Origin: Neotamlana nanhaiensis
GTDB taxonomy: Bacteria; Bacteroidota; Bacteroidia; Flavobacteriales; Flavobacteriaceae
Direction of reading: 5' to 3'
NCBI RefSeq assembly: GCF_000943555.1
Contig: NZ_JTDV01000017.1
Coordinates: forward strand, 1 to 64,000
DNA length: 64,000 nucleotides
The number at the start of each line of letters is the position of its first letter. The stretch's first letter is position 1. The translations under genes were made by a program, and so were the position numbers. Below are positions 24,772 to 32,413 of the stretch, in pieces. Under the pieces are notes generated by a model. That model saw only the letters and a list, made by a program, of their open reading frames with translations. It was not told where the DNA came from and did no database searches.

Positions 24772-26079
24772 TTAGCTAGTTACAACCTCGGCATACAAAT
24801 CGAAATCTTCAGCTTCAGTAATGGTTACATTTACAAATTCACCAGTTTTTAAATAGGTCTTGGTGGAATCAATTAAAACTTCATTATCTACATCGGGCGA
24901 ATCAAATTCGGTTCTACCCACAAAATAATTTCCTTCTTTTCTATCAATAATCACTTTAAATTCCTCCCCAATTTTAGCTTGATTAAGTTCCCATGAAATT
25001 TGCGACTGAATTTCCATAATTTGATTAGCACGATCTATTTTCACTTCTTCAGGCACATCATCTTCTAAATTATAGGCATGCGTATTTTCTTCGTGCGAAT
25101 AGGTAAAACACCCTAAACGCTCAAAGCGCATATCTTTAATCCATTGCTTTAGTGTTTGAAAATCCTCCTCGGTTTCACCAGGATAACCTACTATTAAAGT
25201 AGTACGAATAGTTATATCTGGCACCGTTGCTCTAAACTCCTGTAAAAGCTTTGTGGTTTTGGCTTGAGTTGTACCACGACGCATACTTTTTAAAATACTA
25301 TCGGCAATATGCTGTAACGGAATATCGAGATAATTACAAACCTTAGCTTCGCGCTTCATAACATCTAACACATCCATTGGGAAGCCTGTTGGAAATGCAT
25401 AATGTAAACGAATCCAATCGATACCATCAACTTTTACTAAAGCTTCAAGTAATTCAGCAAGGTTTCTTTTTTTGTATAAATCGAGCCCGTAATAAGTTAA
25501 ATCTTGAGCAATTAAAATAAGTTCTTTAACACCGTTGGCGGCCAGTTTTTCAGCTTCAGTAACCAAATCTTCAATTGGCGTACTTCGGTGCTTACCGCGC
25601 ATTAATGGAATGGCACAAAAACTGCACGGGCGATCGCAACCTTCTGCAATTTTTAAATACGCATAATTTTTTGGCGTAGTAGTTAAGCGTTCACCTATAA
25701 GTTCGTGCTTATAATCGGCACCAAGCGCTTTTAATAAACCTGGTAATTCGGTAGTACCAAAATATTGATCTACATCTGGTATTTCTTTTTGTAAATCGGG
25801 TTTATAACGCTCAGAAAGACATCCAGTTACAAAAACTTTATCTACATCGCCCGATTCCTTTTTTTGCATATACTCTAAAATGGTATTTACACTTTCTTCT
25901 TTGGCATTATTTATAAAACCACAAGTGTTAATTACCACAATGTTTCCTTCTTTTTCGTGTACCACATCTTTACCACTAGCTTTAAGCTGCCCCATAAGCA
26001 CCTCACTGTCGTAAACGTTTTTACTACACCCAAGGGTAATCACGTTTATTTTATTTTTTTTTAGAGTTTTCGTTCGCAT
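24772..26079 (-). CDS. rimO: Ribosomal protein S12 methylthiotransferase
   Basis: Radical-SAM enzyme that adds a methylthio group to an aspartate of ribosomal protein S12. It is 435 residues. The N-terminal domain supplies three cluster cysteines (Cys18, Cys53, Cys87), and the radical-SAM motif is Cys148-x3-Cys152-x2-Cys155 (GCDRPCSFC). The C-terminal TRAM domain (KVIIDRKEGNYFVGRTEFDSPDVDNEVLI) is complete. The S12-specific reading over MiaB rests on length and the overall RimO-type motif order. Confidence 0.95.
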   Translation of the reverse strand: MRTKTLKKNKINVITLGCSKNVYDSEVLMGQLKASGKDVVHEKEGNIVVINTCGFINNAKEESVNTILEYMQKKESGDVDKVFVTGCLSERYKPDLQKEIPDVDQYFGTTELPGLLKALGADYKHELIGERLTTTPKNYAYLKIAEGCDRPCSFCAIPLMRGKHRSTPIEDLVTEAEKLAANGVKELILIAQDLTYYGLDLYKKRNLAELLEALVKVDGIDWIRLHYAFPTGFPMDVLDVMKREAKVCNYLDIPLQHIADSILKSMRRGTTQAKTTKLLQEFRATVPDITIRTTLIVGYPGETEEDFQTLKQWIKDMRFERLGCFTYSHEENTHAYNLEDDVPEEVKIDRANQIMEIQSQISWELNQAKIGEEFKVIIDRKEGNYFVGRTEFDSPDVDNEVLIDSTKTYLKTGEFVNVTITEAEDFDLYAEVVTS

Positions 26080-26097
26080 AGCAAAAAATTAAGTGTG

Positions 26098-26105
26098 CAA
26101 AGATA
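26098..26105 (-). promoter_or_regulatory. Promoter -7 box for rimO
   Basis: Minus strand TATCTTTG (TAnnTTTG) lies 18 bp upstream of the rimO ATG, predicting a leader of only about 12 nt. It is identical to the mraZ -7 box. Confidence 0.55.
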
Positions 26106-26286
26106 AAAAATGATTTTCAGAGTAAAATATCTTTGAACAAATCAAAATTTTATATTTTCAAGTTTTCCTACTAGTTAAATTCGCATAACTACATTGTAAG
26201 AAAGAAAAAACACTAACAAAAACCCCACAAAACAAATGATTTTCAGGATAAAAGCTATCAAGACAGGTTTAAAGTAGGCTTTTTTC

Positions 26287-26294
26287 TATATTTG
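26287..26294 (+). promoter_or_regulatory. Promoter -7 box for the 235-residue membrane protein gene
   Basis: TATATTTG matches TAnnTTTG. It overlaps a possible TTG start at 26292, so transcription would begin near 26301. This supports the ATG at 26319 as the real start. Confidence 0.55.
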
Positions 26295-26318
26295 CAATTC
26301 CTATTCAACCTACTAGCA

Positions 26319-27026
26319 ATGTTTCTATTCAATAAAAAAATATTTGCAACAACTATTTTTTTAATCGCACTAAATGGAATAGCCTGTTTTTTCTTTAACA
26401 GGGTACAAATGGCCTTATGCCATAATTTGGCCACAACACTACTGTTTGTAATTTTTTTAGCTTATGCAAAAAAGATAAATTTATTAAAATTTGGCTTCTT
26501 TTTTCTGTTATGTAGCTCCTACTTCATTATGGCTTATGATGATGGCTTTTACCGACTAATTTTACATATTTTTAGAATACTTGCTAATATCTTTTTTATC
26601 ATTCACATATTCCCGAAACAGAAAAAGGTTAAATTTAAAACCGCCGATTTTTATATAGTTATAAGCGTTTTAGTACTTATAAATTTATACATACTAAGCT
26701 CTATAAGTGATTTGGTAGACTATTATTCAGGCCCTCAAAACTACAGTTCGTTAGGCATATATACCATGGGTGGCATGCATATTATTTTAGCGATACTAAC
26801 CTTTAAATTAAGCCTTAACAAATCGGATGTATCCACGTATTTTACCCATTTTGTGGTGTTATATATTGTTTCGGACATATTGAACGTTATGGCTTACGGG
26901 CTGCAATCGGACACGTTATATTTATTCAATCGTATTTTCTACATCTTATCCCTATACTTTTTAATATTTTATGTTTACAAACTAAATCTTGTCGAAAATC
27001 ACTGGAGTAAATCTAAAAACCAATAA
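26319..27026 (+). CDS. Polytopic membrane protein of unknown function
   Basis: 235 residues from the ATG at 26319 (a TTG at 26292 would add nine residues but lies in the promoter). About seven or eight transmembrane helices with short loops and a basic C-terminus (KLNLVENHWSKSKNQ). It is rich in Phe, Ile and Leu. The topology recalls YhhN/lysoplasmalogenase-like proteins, but I see no diagnostic residues, so no function is assigned. It is followed 44 bp later by a lipoprotein serine hydrolase on the same strand. Confidence 0.75.
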   Translation: MFLFNKKIFATTIFLIALNGIACFFFNRVQMALCHNLATTLLFVIFLAYAKKINLLKFGFFFLLCSSYFIMAYDDGFYRLILHIFRILANIFFIIHIFPKQKKVKFKTADFYIVISVLVLINLYILSSISDLVDYYSGPQNYSSLGIYTMGGMHIILAILTFKLSLNKSDVSTYFTHFVVLYIVSDILNVMAYGLQSDTLYLFNRIFYILSLYFLIFYVYKLNLVENHWSKSKNQ

Positions 27027-27070
27027 ACCTTTTAAATTTTTAAAAGTCTAAAAAAAATAAACTTAATGCT

Positions 27071-28162
27071 ATGACACCTGTTTTTCGACTTTCAATTTTT
27101 ATATGTTTTATAGGCCTATTTTTTAGCTGTTCAAGCCCAACAAACGATGCACCAGAACAATTACCCGAAACCCAATTATACTTTCCTCCCACTAACAGCG
27201 ACGACTGGGAAAATTACACTTTAAATGAATTAAACTGGAACGAAAACGAATTACAGCCACTTTTAGACTTTGTTGAAACTAGAAACTCTAAAGCCTTTAT
27301 TATTTTAAAAGATGGTAAAATAGCATTAGAATGGTATAGTGAAGATTTTAATAAAGACAAAAACCACACTTGGAATTCGGCCGGAAAAACGCTTGTAGCA
27401 TACACTATGGGCATTGCGCAAGAAGAAGGCTTTTTAAATATAAATGAAAGCTCTCAAATTTATTTAGGTGAAAACTGGTCGAGCATGACCGATGCCCAAG
27501 AAAAAAACATTAGCATTTGGCACCATTTAACCATGACAACGGGTATGGATTACACCGTTGAGGATAACTCGTGTACGAACTCAACCGATTTACTTTACAA
27601 AAACGAACCAGCTACCTTTTGGTATTACCATAATGCTGGTTATCGCTTAAATTTAGATATTATAGCCAACGCCACAGAGACCGATTTTACCAATTATTTT
27701 AACACAAAAATTAAAAATAAAATAGGTATGCAAGGGTTTTGGCTTCCTGTTGGATGTTTTAACCTCTACTTTAGTACCGCACGAAGTATGGCACGTTTTG
27801 GTTTGCTTAATTTAAACCAAGGTGTTTGGGACAACACGACCATTATTAGTGATATTAACTATTTAAACGCCATGACCTCAAGATCGCAAAACTTAAACCA
27901 AGCTTACGGTTATTTATGGTGGTTAAACGGAAAAAACAATTTTAAAATCCCGCAATACGAAAATACATTTACAGGATCGTTAATACCCGATGCACCTACC
28001 GATTTAGTTGCAGGTTTAGGTAAAGATGACCAAAAACTATATGTAGTACCAAGCCAAAACTTAGTCGTGGTTCGACTTGGCGATGCCGCTGGCAGTAGTA
28101 CTTTTGGCCCTAGTAGTTTTGACAACGAACTTTGGATTCGTATTAATGCGCTTACCGATTAA
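27071..28162 (+). CDS. S12-family (class C beta-lactamase-like) serine hydrolase lipoprotein
   Basis: 363 residues. A signal peptide ends in the lipobox FFSC, with Cys20 as the lipidation site. The PBP/beta-lactamase fold is shown by Ser103-x-x-Lys106 (WNSAGKTL) and the Tyr-x-Asn stretch YYHNAGYRL. A C-terminal region QAYGYLWWLNGK...GLGKDDQKLYVVPSQNLVVVRLG is typical of esterase/DD-peptidase relatives. It is predicted to be anchored to the cell envelope. Substrate (ester, peptide or beta-lactam) unknown. Confidence 0.88.
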   Translation: MTPVFRLSIFICFIGLFFSCSSPTNDAPEQLPETQLYFPPTNSDDWENYTLNELNWNENELQPLLDFVETRNSKAFIILKDGKIALEWYSEDFNKDKNHTWNSAGKTLVAYTMGIAQEEGFLNINESSQIYLGENWSSMTDAQEKNISIWHHLTMTTGMDYTVEDNSCTNSTDLLYKNEPATFWYYHNAGYRLNLDIIANATETDFTNYFNTKIKNKIGMQGFWLPVGCFNLYFSTARSMARFGLLNLNQGVWDNTTIISDINYLNAMTSRSQNLNQAYGYLWWLNGKNNFKIPQYENTFTGSLIPDAPTDLVAGLGKDDQKLYVVPSQNLVVVRLGDAAGSSTFGPSSFDNELWIRINALTD

Positions 28163-28287
28163 ACACCCTTAAAAAACACTTAACCTCCTATAAAACAACA
28201 GTCTAAAAATTTATGATATAAATTTTAATTTGTTAATATTTTGTTAAATTTAGGTACTATGCGTAACAAAGTACCTGTTTTTAGACA

Positions 28288-28295
28288 TATATTTG
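28288..28295 (+). promoter_or_regulatory. Promoter -7 box for the DUF4870 gene
   Basis: TATATTTG (TAnnTTTG) lies 43 bp upstream of the ATG at 28338 and just upstream of an in-frame TTG at 28293, which argues against TTG as the start. Confidence 0.55.
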
Positions 28296-28337
28296 CATAA
28301 GAAACTATTATATGTTTTACATCAATCATCAAAAATC

Positions 28338-28784
28338 ATGTTAGACACACATCAAAAAAACATCGCAACATTTATTCACTTATCTACTTTCAGCAGGTTT
28401 ATAATTCCGTTTGGAAATTTTGTTGGGCCAATAGTATTATGGGCTATAAATAAAGATAAAAGTGAATTTATAGACGAACATGGCAAACAAGCTATAAACT
28501 TTCAAATAAGCATTTTGCTTTATGCCGTAATTTTAGGAACACTTTCTGTACCGTTTTTTGTTTTCAAAATATTTAATGGTATAGACTTTATAGATTTTAA
28601 TGGATTTAACAATTTCCATATAAATATAGGCAAGCCATCACCGCTGTTATACATTGGCGGTGCTTTAGGAGCATTAGCCGTTATTGGTTTTATAATTGAG
28701 CTAGTGCTAATTGTACTTGCAAGTTTAAAAGCTAGAGATGGCGAGTTGTATGAATATCCGTTTACTATTAATTTTTTAAAATAG
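28338..28784 (+). CDS. DUF4870 membrane protein
   Basis: 148 residues from the ATG at 28338 (MLDTHQKNIATFIHLS); the frame could extend 15 codons upstream from a TTG. Pattern of DUF4870: HLSTFSRFIIPFGNFVGPIVLWAINKDKSEFIDEHGKQAINFQIS, then two further transmembrane helices with a GALGALAVIGFIIELVLIV stretch, and an ending with YPFTINFLK. Small inner-membrane protein of unknown function. It lies upstream of the PadR-PspC-GIN operon; DUF4870 genes commonly accompany envelope-stress genes. Confidence 0.85.
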   Translation: MLDTHQKNIATFIHLSTFSRFIIPFGNFVGPIVLWAINKDKSEFIDEHGKQAINFQISILLYAVILGTLSVPFFVFKIFNGIDFIDFNGFNNFHINIGKPSPLLYIGGALGALAVIGFIIELVLIVLASLKARDGELYEYPFTINFLK

Positions 28785-28852
28785 TGAGTAACACACCTTT
28801 TTTAGAGCCGACACTCAACTTATAATTAACTAAAAGCTTTAAAAAAAACTAT

Positions 28853-28942
28853 GAAGCGCGTTAGGGATTGCAGCGACATCCTTTTTTTGAAGGCACGAAA
28901 AAAAAAAGATATAGCGTAAAGCCCGACCCTTGGGGAACCGCC
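28853..28942 (+). ncRNA. Candidate structured RNA element (possibly Flavo-1-like)
   Basis: A GC-richer, gene-free island in an AT-rich spacer. It carries GCGCGTTAGGGATTGCAGCG, ACATCCTTTTTTT, GATATAGCGTAAAGCCCGACCC and GGGGAACCGCC. From memory, this GTTAGGGATTG...ATCC...AAAGATATAGCG.AAAGCCCGACCC pattern recurs in intergenic regions of many flavobacterial genomes and may correspond to a catalogued Bacteroidota RNA motif. The name is not verified. It sits between the DUF4870 gene and padR; the strand is inferred from the remembered orientation of the motif. Confidence 0.5.
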
Positions 28943-28950
28943 AAAAAAAA

Positions 28951-28974
28951 TCAATCAATCAATCAATCAATCAA
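28951..28974. repeat. Tetranucleotide microsatellite (TCAA)6
   Basis: Six perfect copies of TCAA lie immediately before a 12-codon leader frame and 38 bp before the padR start. Shorter TCAATCAA pieces recur just before the GIN gene (about 31258-31265) and just after it (about 32012-32019). Confidence 0.85.
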
Positions 28975-28977
28975 AAA

Positions 28978-29016
28978 ATGAACAGTTTTAAAAACATTAA
29001 ACGCATGATACTATGA
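28978..29016 (+). CDS. Possible 12-residue leader peptide overlapping padR
   Basis: ATG at 28978 opens a 12-codon frame (MNSFKNIKRMIL) whose stop TGA overlaps the padR ATG as ATGA. This layout allows translational coupling to padR. It directly follows the (TCAA)6 repeat. It is very short, so chance is possible. Confidence 0.3.
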   Translation: MNSFKNIKRMIL

Positions 29017-29357
29017 AGATAGAAAACACTAAAGCACAAATGCGAAAAGGCGTTTTGGAGTTCTGTATACTTTCGGTTTTAAAAGACGAAGATGCTTATG
29101 TTGCAGAAATTTTAGACACCCTAAAAAACGCCAAATTGCTTGTAGTTGAAGGTACCATTTACCCTTTACTTACACGCCTAAAAAATGCGGGATTATTAAA
29201 TTACCGCTGGGAAGAATCGACCTCGGGACCACCAAGAAAATACTACGGTTTAACCGAAACCGGAAAATTATTTTTAAAAGAATTAAACACCACTTGGAGC
29301 GAATTGCACAACGCCGTAACCATTGTAACTACCCAAAAAACACCTAAAAATGAATAA
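29013..29357 (+). CDS. PadR-family transcriptional regulator
   Basis: 114 residues with a winged helix of the PadR type: MRKGVLEFCILSVLKDEDAYVAEILDTL, the recognition region VVEGTIYPLLTRLKNAGLLNYRWEES and the wing GPPRKYYGLTETGKLFL. A short C-terminal helix is used for dimerisation. Its last 8 nt overlap the PspC gene, so it is co-translated with it and probably controls its own operon, as PadR repressors paired with PspC proteins do. Confidence 0.92.
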   Translation: MKIENTKAQMRKGVLEFCILSVLKDEDAYVAEILDTLKNAKLLVVEGTIYPLLTRLKNAGLLNYRWEESTSGPPRKYYGLTETGKLFLKELNTTWSELHNAVTIVTTQKTPKNE

Positions 29358-31170
29358 AACAGTCAACATAAATTTAGCAGGTATATTTTTTCATATTGAT
29401 GAAGACGCTTACCTAAAACTACAACGCTATTTAGAGGCTATAAAACGTTCGTTTACAGACTCTCAAGGCCGATCGGAAATTATCGCCGATATTGAAGCAC
29501 GCATTGCCGAACTTTTTAACGAGCGCGTACAAAACGACAAACAAGTTATTGGCATTAAACAAGTAGATGAGGTTATTGCCATTATGGGGCAACCGGAAGA
29601 TTATATTGTTGATGATGAAATTTTTGAAGACGAACCAAGTACAACATACACTAAAAAAACCACTAAAAGCAAAAAGCTTTTTAGAGATGCCGACAATTCG
29701 TATGTAGGTGGTGTATCGTCTGGTTTGGCTCATTATTTTGGCATTGATACTATTTGGATTCGTTTAGCTTGGATTATTTTAATTTTTGGACTCGGCACAG
29801 GTATTTTACTATATATTTTACTTTGGATTTTAGTTCCTGAAGCTAAAACCACCGCCGAAAAAATTACAATGACTGGAGAGCCTGTTAACATAACCAACAT
29901 TGAAAAAAAAATTAAAGATGGTTTTGAAAACGTAACTGATACCGTTGGTAATGCCGCAAAAAATGTAACCGAATCGGTTGGTGCAGTAGCTAAAAATGTG
30001 GGCAATTCGGTATCGAATGCGGCTAAAAATGCGGATTTTAAAAAGCAAACGAGCAACATAAAATCGTCGTCGCAAACCTTTTTTGATGCCTTGAGCAATG
30101 TTATCATGTTTATGGTTAAGCTCATTGCCAAATTTGTGGGTATCCTATTAATTTTTATTGGAGCTGTAGCGTTAATTGCATTAATTATTGGGTTATTATC
30201 TGTAGGCGCAGTCGATATTATACATATTCCTGGTTTAGATCTTGTAGATATTGCAAATACTGGGAACACCCCAATTTGGCTGGTATCCTTACTTAGCTTT
30301 TTTGCAATTGGCATTCCATTTTTCTTCCTGTTTTATTTAGGATTAAAAATTTTAATCACCAATTTAAAATCTATCGGTAATGTTGCTAAATTCACCTTAT
30401 TAGGGTTGTGGCTACTATCGGTTATTGCTTTAGTTGTTGTTGGAATAAGACAAGCAAGCGAGCATGCCTTTGAAGAAAGTTATGTTGAAAAAGCCGAATT
30501 ACCTATTACTGCTACCGATACGCTAATGGTAAAAATGACTGGTAGCGATAGTTTCCATACCAGTTATTACAGAAATAATGGCTTTAAAATTAGACATAAC
30601 GAAGATGGCGAAAAAATAATTTACTCGACCGATATTGATATTCGTGTAAAATCGACTACCGACGATGTTGCCAAAATAGTTATAGAAAAACGTGCCGATG
30701 GTAGCGACTTTGAAATCGCTCTTAACCGTGCAAAAAAGATAAACTACAACTATACATTTAACAACAACACGCTGTTTTTAAACGATTATTTAACCACCGA
30801 TACTCGCAATAAATTTAGCGATCAAAAGGTTGACATTTACTTGTATTTGCCAGAAGGCATGGCGGTTTATTTTAACAATAGCACGCAACAATTTTTATCG
30901 TATTACAAAAACAACAATAGTTTAGTTTCGCGCGAATCAACCAATCATTATTTACAAATTAATGCCGATGATGTTACTTGTTTAGATTGCCCTAAGGAAG
31001 ATTTTGAAGTTGACATTGATACACCAGAATTAAAAATTGATAACAATAGCCTTGAAATTAACACCGATGAAAATAATGTAAAAATTGATGAAAATGGTGT
31101 AAAAGCTAAATCAGAATCTGTGCGCGTCAATATTAGCTCGAATGGCATTGAAATAGAATCTGAAAACTAA
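29350..31170 (+). CDS. PspC-domain envelope protein
   Basis: 606 residues. The N-terminal ~75 residues (MNKTVNINLAGIFFHIDEDAYLKLQRYLEAIKR...IEARIAELF) form the conserved Bacteroidota cap domain. The PspC domain (LFRDADNSYVGGVSSGLAHYFGIDTIWIRLAWIIL...LLWILVPEA) is at about 108-172. A helical linker follows with repeated VTDTVGNAAKNVTESVGAVAKNVG segments, then three or four transmembrane helices (about 245-370) and a long periplasmic beta-rich C-terminal region related to GIN/DUF2807-type adhesin folds. Likely an envelope-stress sensor, coupled to the PadR regulator by overlap and to the GIN lipoprotein downstream. Confidence 0.88.
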   Translation: MNKTVNINLAGIFFHIDEDAYLKLQRYLEAIKRSFTDSQGRSEIIADIEARIAELFNERVQNDKQVIGIKQVDEVIAIMGQPEDYIVDDEIFEDEPSTTYTKKTTKSKKLFRDADNSYVGGVSSGLAHYFGIDTIWIRLAWIILIFGLGTGILLYILLWILVPEAKTTAEKITMTGEPVNITNIEKKIKDGFENVTDTVGNAAKNVTESVGAVAKNVGNSVSNAAKNADFKKQTSNIKSSSQTFFDALSNVIMFMVKLIAKFVGILLIFIGAVALIALIIGLLSVGAVDIIHIPGLDLVDIANTGNTPIWLVSLLSFFAIGIPFFFLFYLGLKILITNLKSIGNVAKFTLLGLWLLSVIALVVVGIRQASEHAFEESYVEKAELPITATDTLMVKMTGSDSFHTSYYRNNGFKIRHNEDGEKIIYSTDIDIRVKSTTDDVAKIVIEKRADGSDFEIALNRAKKINYNYTFNNNTLFLNDYLTTDTRNKFSDQKVDIYLYLPEGMAVYFNNSTQQFLSYYKNNNSLVSRESTNHYLQINADDVTCLDCPKEDFEVDIDTPELKIDNNSLEINTDENNVKIDENGVKAKSESVRVNISSNGIEIESEN

Positions 31171-31283
31171 CAACTCATCATGTAAATATTACAATTGAGT
31201 TATAATGATTCGTTTTGATAATCATTTCAATAGATATTTGCTGAAGTAAAAAAGAAATCAATCAAATTAAATCACTAAAAATC

Positions 31284-32000
31284 ATGACCACACTAATCAA
31301 AATTATTTTAGCGGCGATATTAAGTCTTTCGCTATTTTCTTGCCGATTCGATATGGGCGTACGCGGTAATGGAAACGTTACAACTAGCACCAGACCTGTT
31401 ACCGAAACCTTTAACACGATTAAAGCTACCGAAGGTTTAGATGTGTATCTTACTCAAAGCAACAACGAAAGTATTTCGGTTGAAGCCGACGAAAATTTAC
31501 AAAACCTTATTTTAACCGACATTGAGGATGGTGTTTTAAAAATTCACTGTAAAGAAAGTATTGGCTTTTCAACAGTACTAAAAGTAAATGTAAGTTTCAC
31601 CAATATAAATAGTATTATTTCTACCAGTGGTAGCGATGTATATTCTAAAAACACCATAACGGTTGATGATTTAAGTTTAAAATCTACCAGTGGTAGCGAC
31701 ATGAAACTCGATGTTAACACCCAAACCTTAAATTGTAAAGCTACTAGTGGTAGCGATTTACGCTTAAGCGGAAAAACCTTAAAATTACATGCCGAAGCCA
31801 CTAGCGGAAGCGATATTACAGCTGCCGATTTAGTTGCCCAAAGCAGTGATGTTAAAGCTACAAGCGGTGCTGGTATAACAGTAAATACCACTGAAACTTT
31901 AATAGCAAAAGCTACTAGCGGTGGCGATGTTAAATATTATGGAAACCCAAAAACAGTAGATAAAAGCGATAGTTCTGCAGGCAGTATAAAACAGCAGTAA
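31284..32000 (+). CDS. Head-GIN-domain (DUF2807) lipoprotein
   Basis: 238 residues; the signal peptide ends in LFSC with Cys20 as the lipid site. The rest is a DUF2807 beta-helix made of short rungs, with the motif TSGSD (or TSGAG, TSGGD) repeated about every 20 residues; the repeats are also visible in the DNA. Predicted to face the periplasm or surface. It shares an operon-like arrangement with padR and pspC (113-bp gap) and ends before a bidirectional terminator. Confidence 0.88.
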   Translation: MTTLIKIILAAILSLSLFSCRFDMGVRGNGNVTTSTRPVTETFNTIKATEGLDVYLTQSNNESISVEADENLQNLILTDIEDGVLKIHCKESIGFSTVLKVNVSFTNINSIISTSGSDVYSKNTITVDDLSLKSTSGSDMKLDVNTQTLNCKATSGSDLRLSGKTLKLHAEATSGSDITAADLVAQSSDVKATSGAGITVNTTETLIAKATSGGDVKYYGNPKTVDKSDSSAGSIKQQ

Positions 32001-32030
32001 ACACAAAAAACAATCAATCAAAAAAACGAG

Positions 32031-32064
32031 AAGGCTTCAATTTTATATTGAGGCCTTTTATTTT
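32031..32064. terminator. Bidirectional terminator between the GIN and mutarotase genes
   Basis: Stem AAGGCTTCAA / TTGAGGCCTT (one G-U pair) with a 7-base loop, a T-rich tract on the plus side and CTCGTTTTTTT on the minus side. It lies between two convergent genes and can serve both. Confidence 0.8.
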
Positions 32065-32066
32065 AT

Positions 32067-32396
32067 CTATAACTCAAAAATCTTATCCATAAGCACCCAT
32101 TTTTCACCAGGTTTAGCAACAGGTAAAGCTTGTTGATATTGCCACATTAAAGTTTCCCATTCTTGTACTTTTGGATTTTGCGCATCCATAGCATTCTTCT
32201 TTTCAAACGAAAACGAATCATTCACCTCCATAATCATAAACAAACGATTGGCTACTAAATAAATCTCAAGCATCTTAATACCTGCGTCTTTAATACTTTT
32301 TAATATTTCGGGCCATACATTTTTATGATACTCCTTATAAGCTTCAATTAACGTTACATTGTCTTTTAAATCGAGTGCAAAACAGTGTCTTTTCAT
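32067..32396 (-). CDS. L-rhamnose/L-fucose mutarotase
   Basis: 109 residues of the RhaM/FucU-like ferredoxin-fold mutarotase family: FALDLKDNVTLIEAYKEYHKNVWPEILKSIKDAGIKMLEIYLVANRLFMIMEV, then VQEWETLMWQYQQALP. It speeds up anomer interconversion of a 6-deoxyhexose in the cytosol. The family is usually called L-rhamnose mutarotase, but the neighbour 17 bp upstream is an L-fucose permease homologue, so fucose is the more likely substrate here. Last gene of the fucose block. Confidence 0.88.
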   Translation of the reverse strand: MKRHCFALDLKDNVTLIEAYKEYHKNVWPEILKSIKDAGIKMLEIYLVANRLFMIMEVNDSFSFEKKNAMDAQNPKVQEWETLMWQYQQALPVAKPGEKWVLMDKIFEL

Positions 32397-32413
32397 AAAT
32401 GAATCTGCTTAAA

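Noticed and set aside
26108-26254. Direct repeat AAATGATTTTCAG in the rimO-membrane protein spacer
   Set aside because: Two 13-bp copies about 127 bp apart in AT-rich DNA; too short to separate from chance without a genome-wide count.
27030-27049. Terminator after the orphan membrane protein
   Set aside because: The inverted repeat CTTTTAAA / TTTAAAAG is made only of weak A-T pairs, with no clean T run; not convincing.
28951-28974. CRISPR-like repeat
   Set aside because: It is a 4-bp microsatellite without spacers; no cas genes are present.
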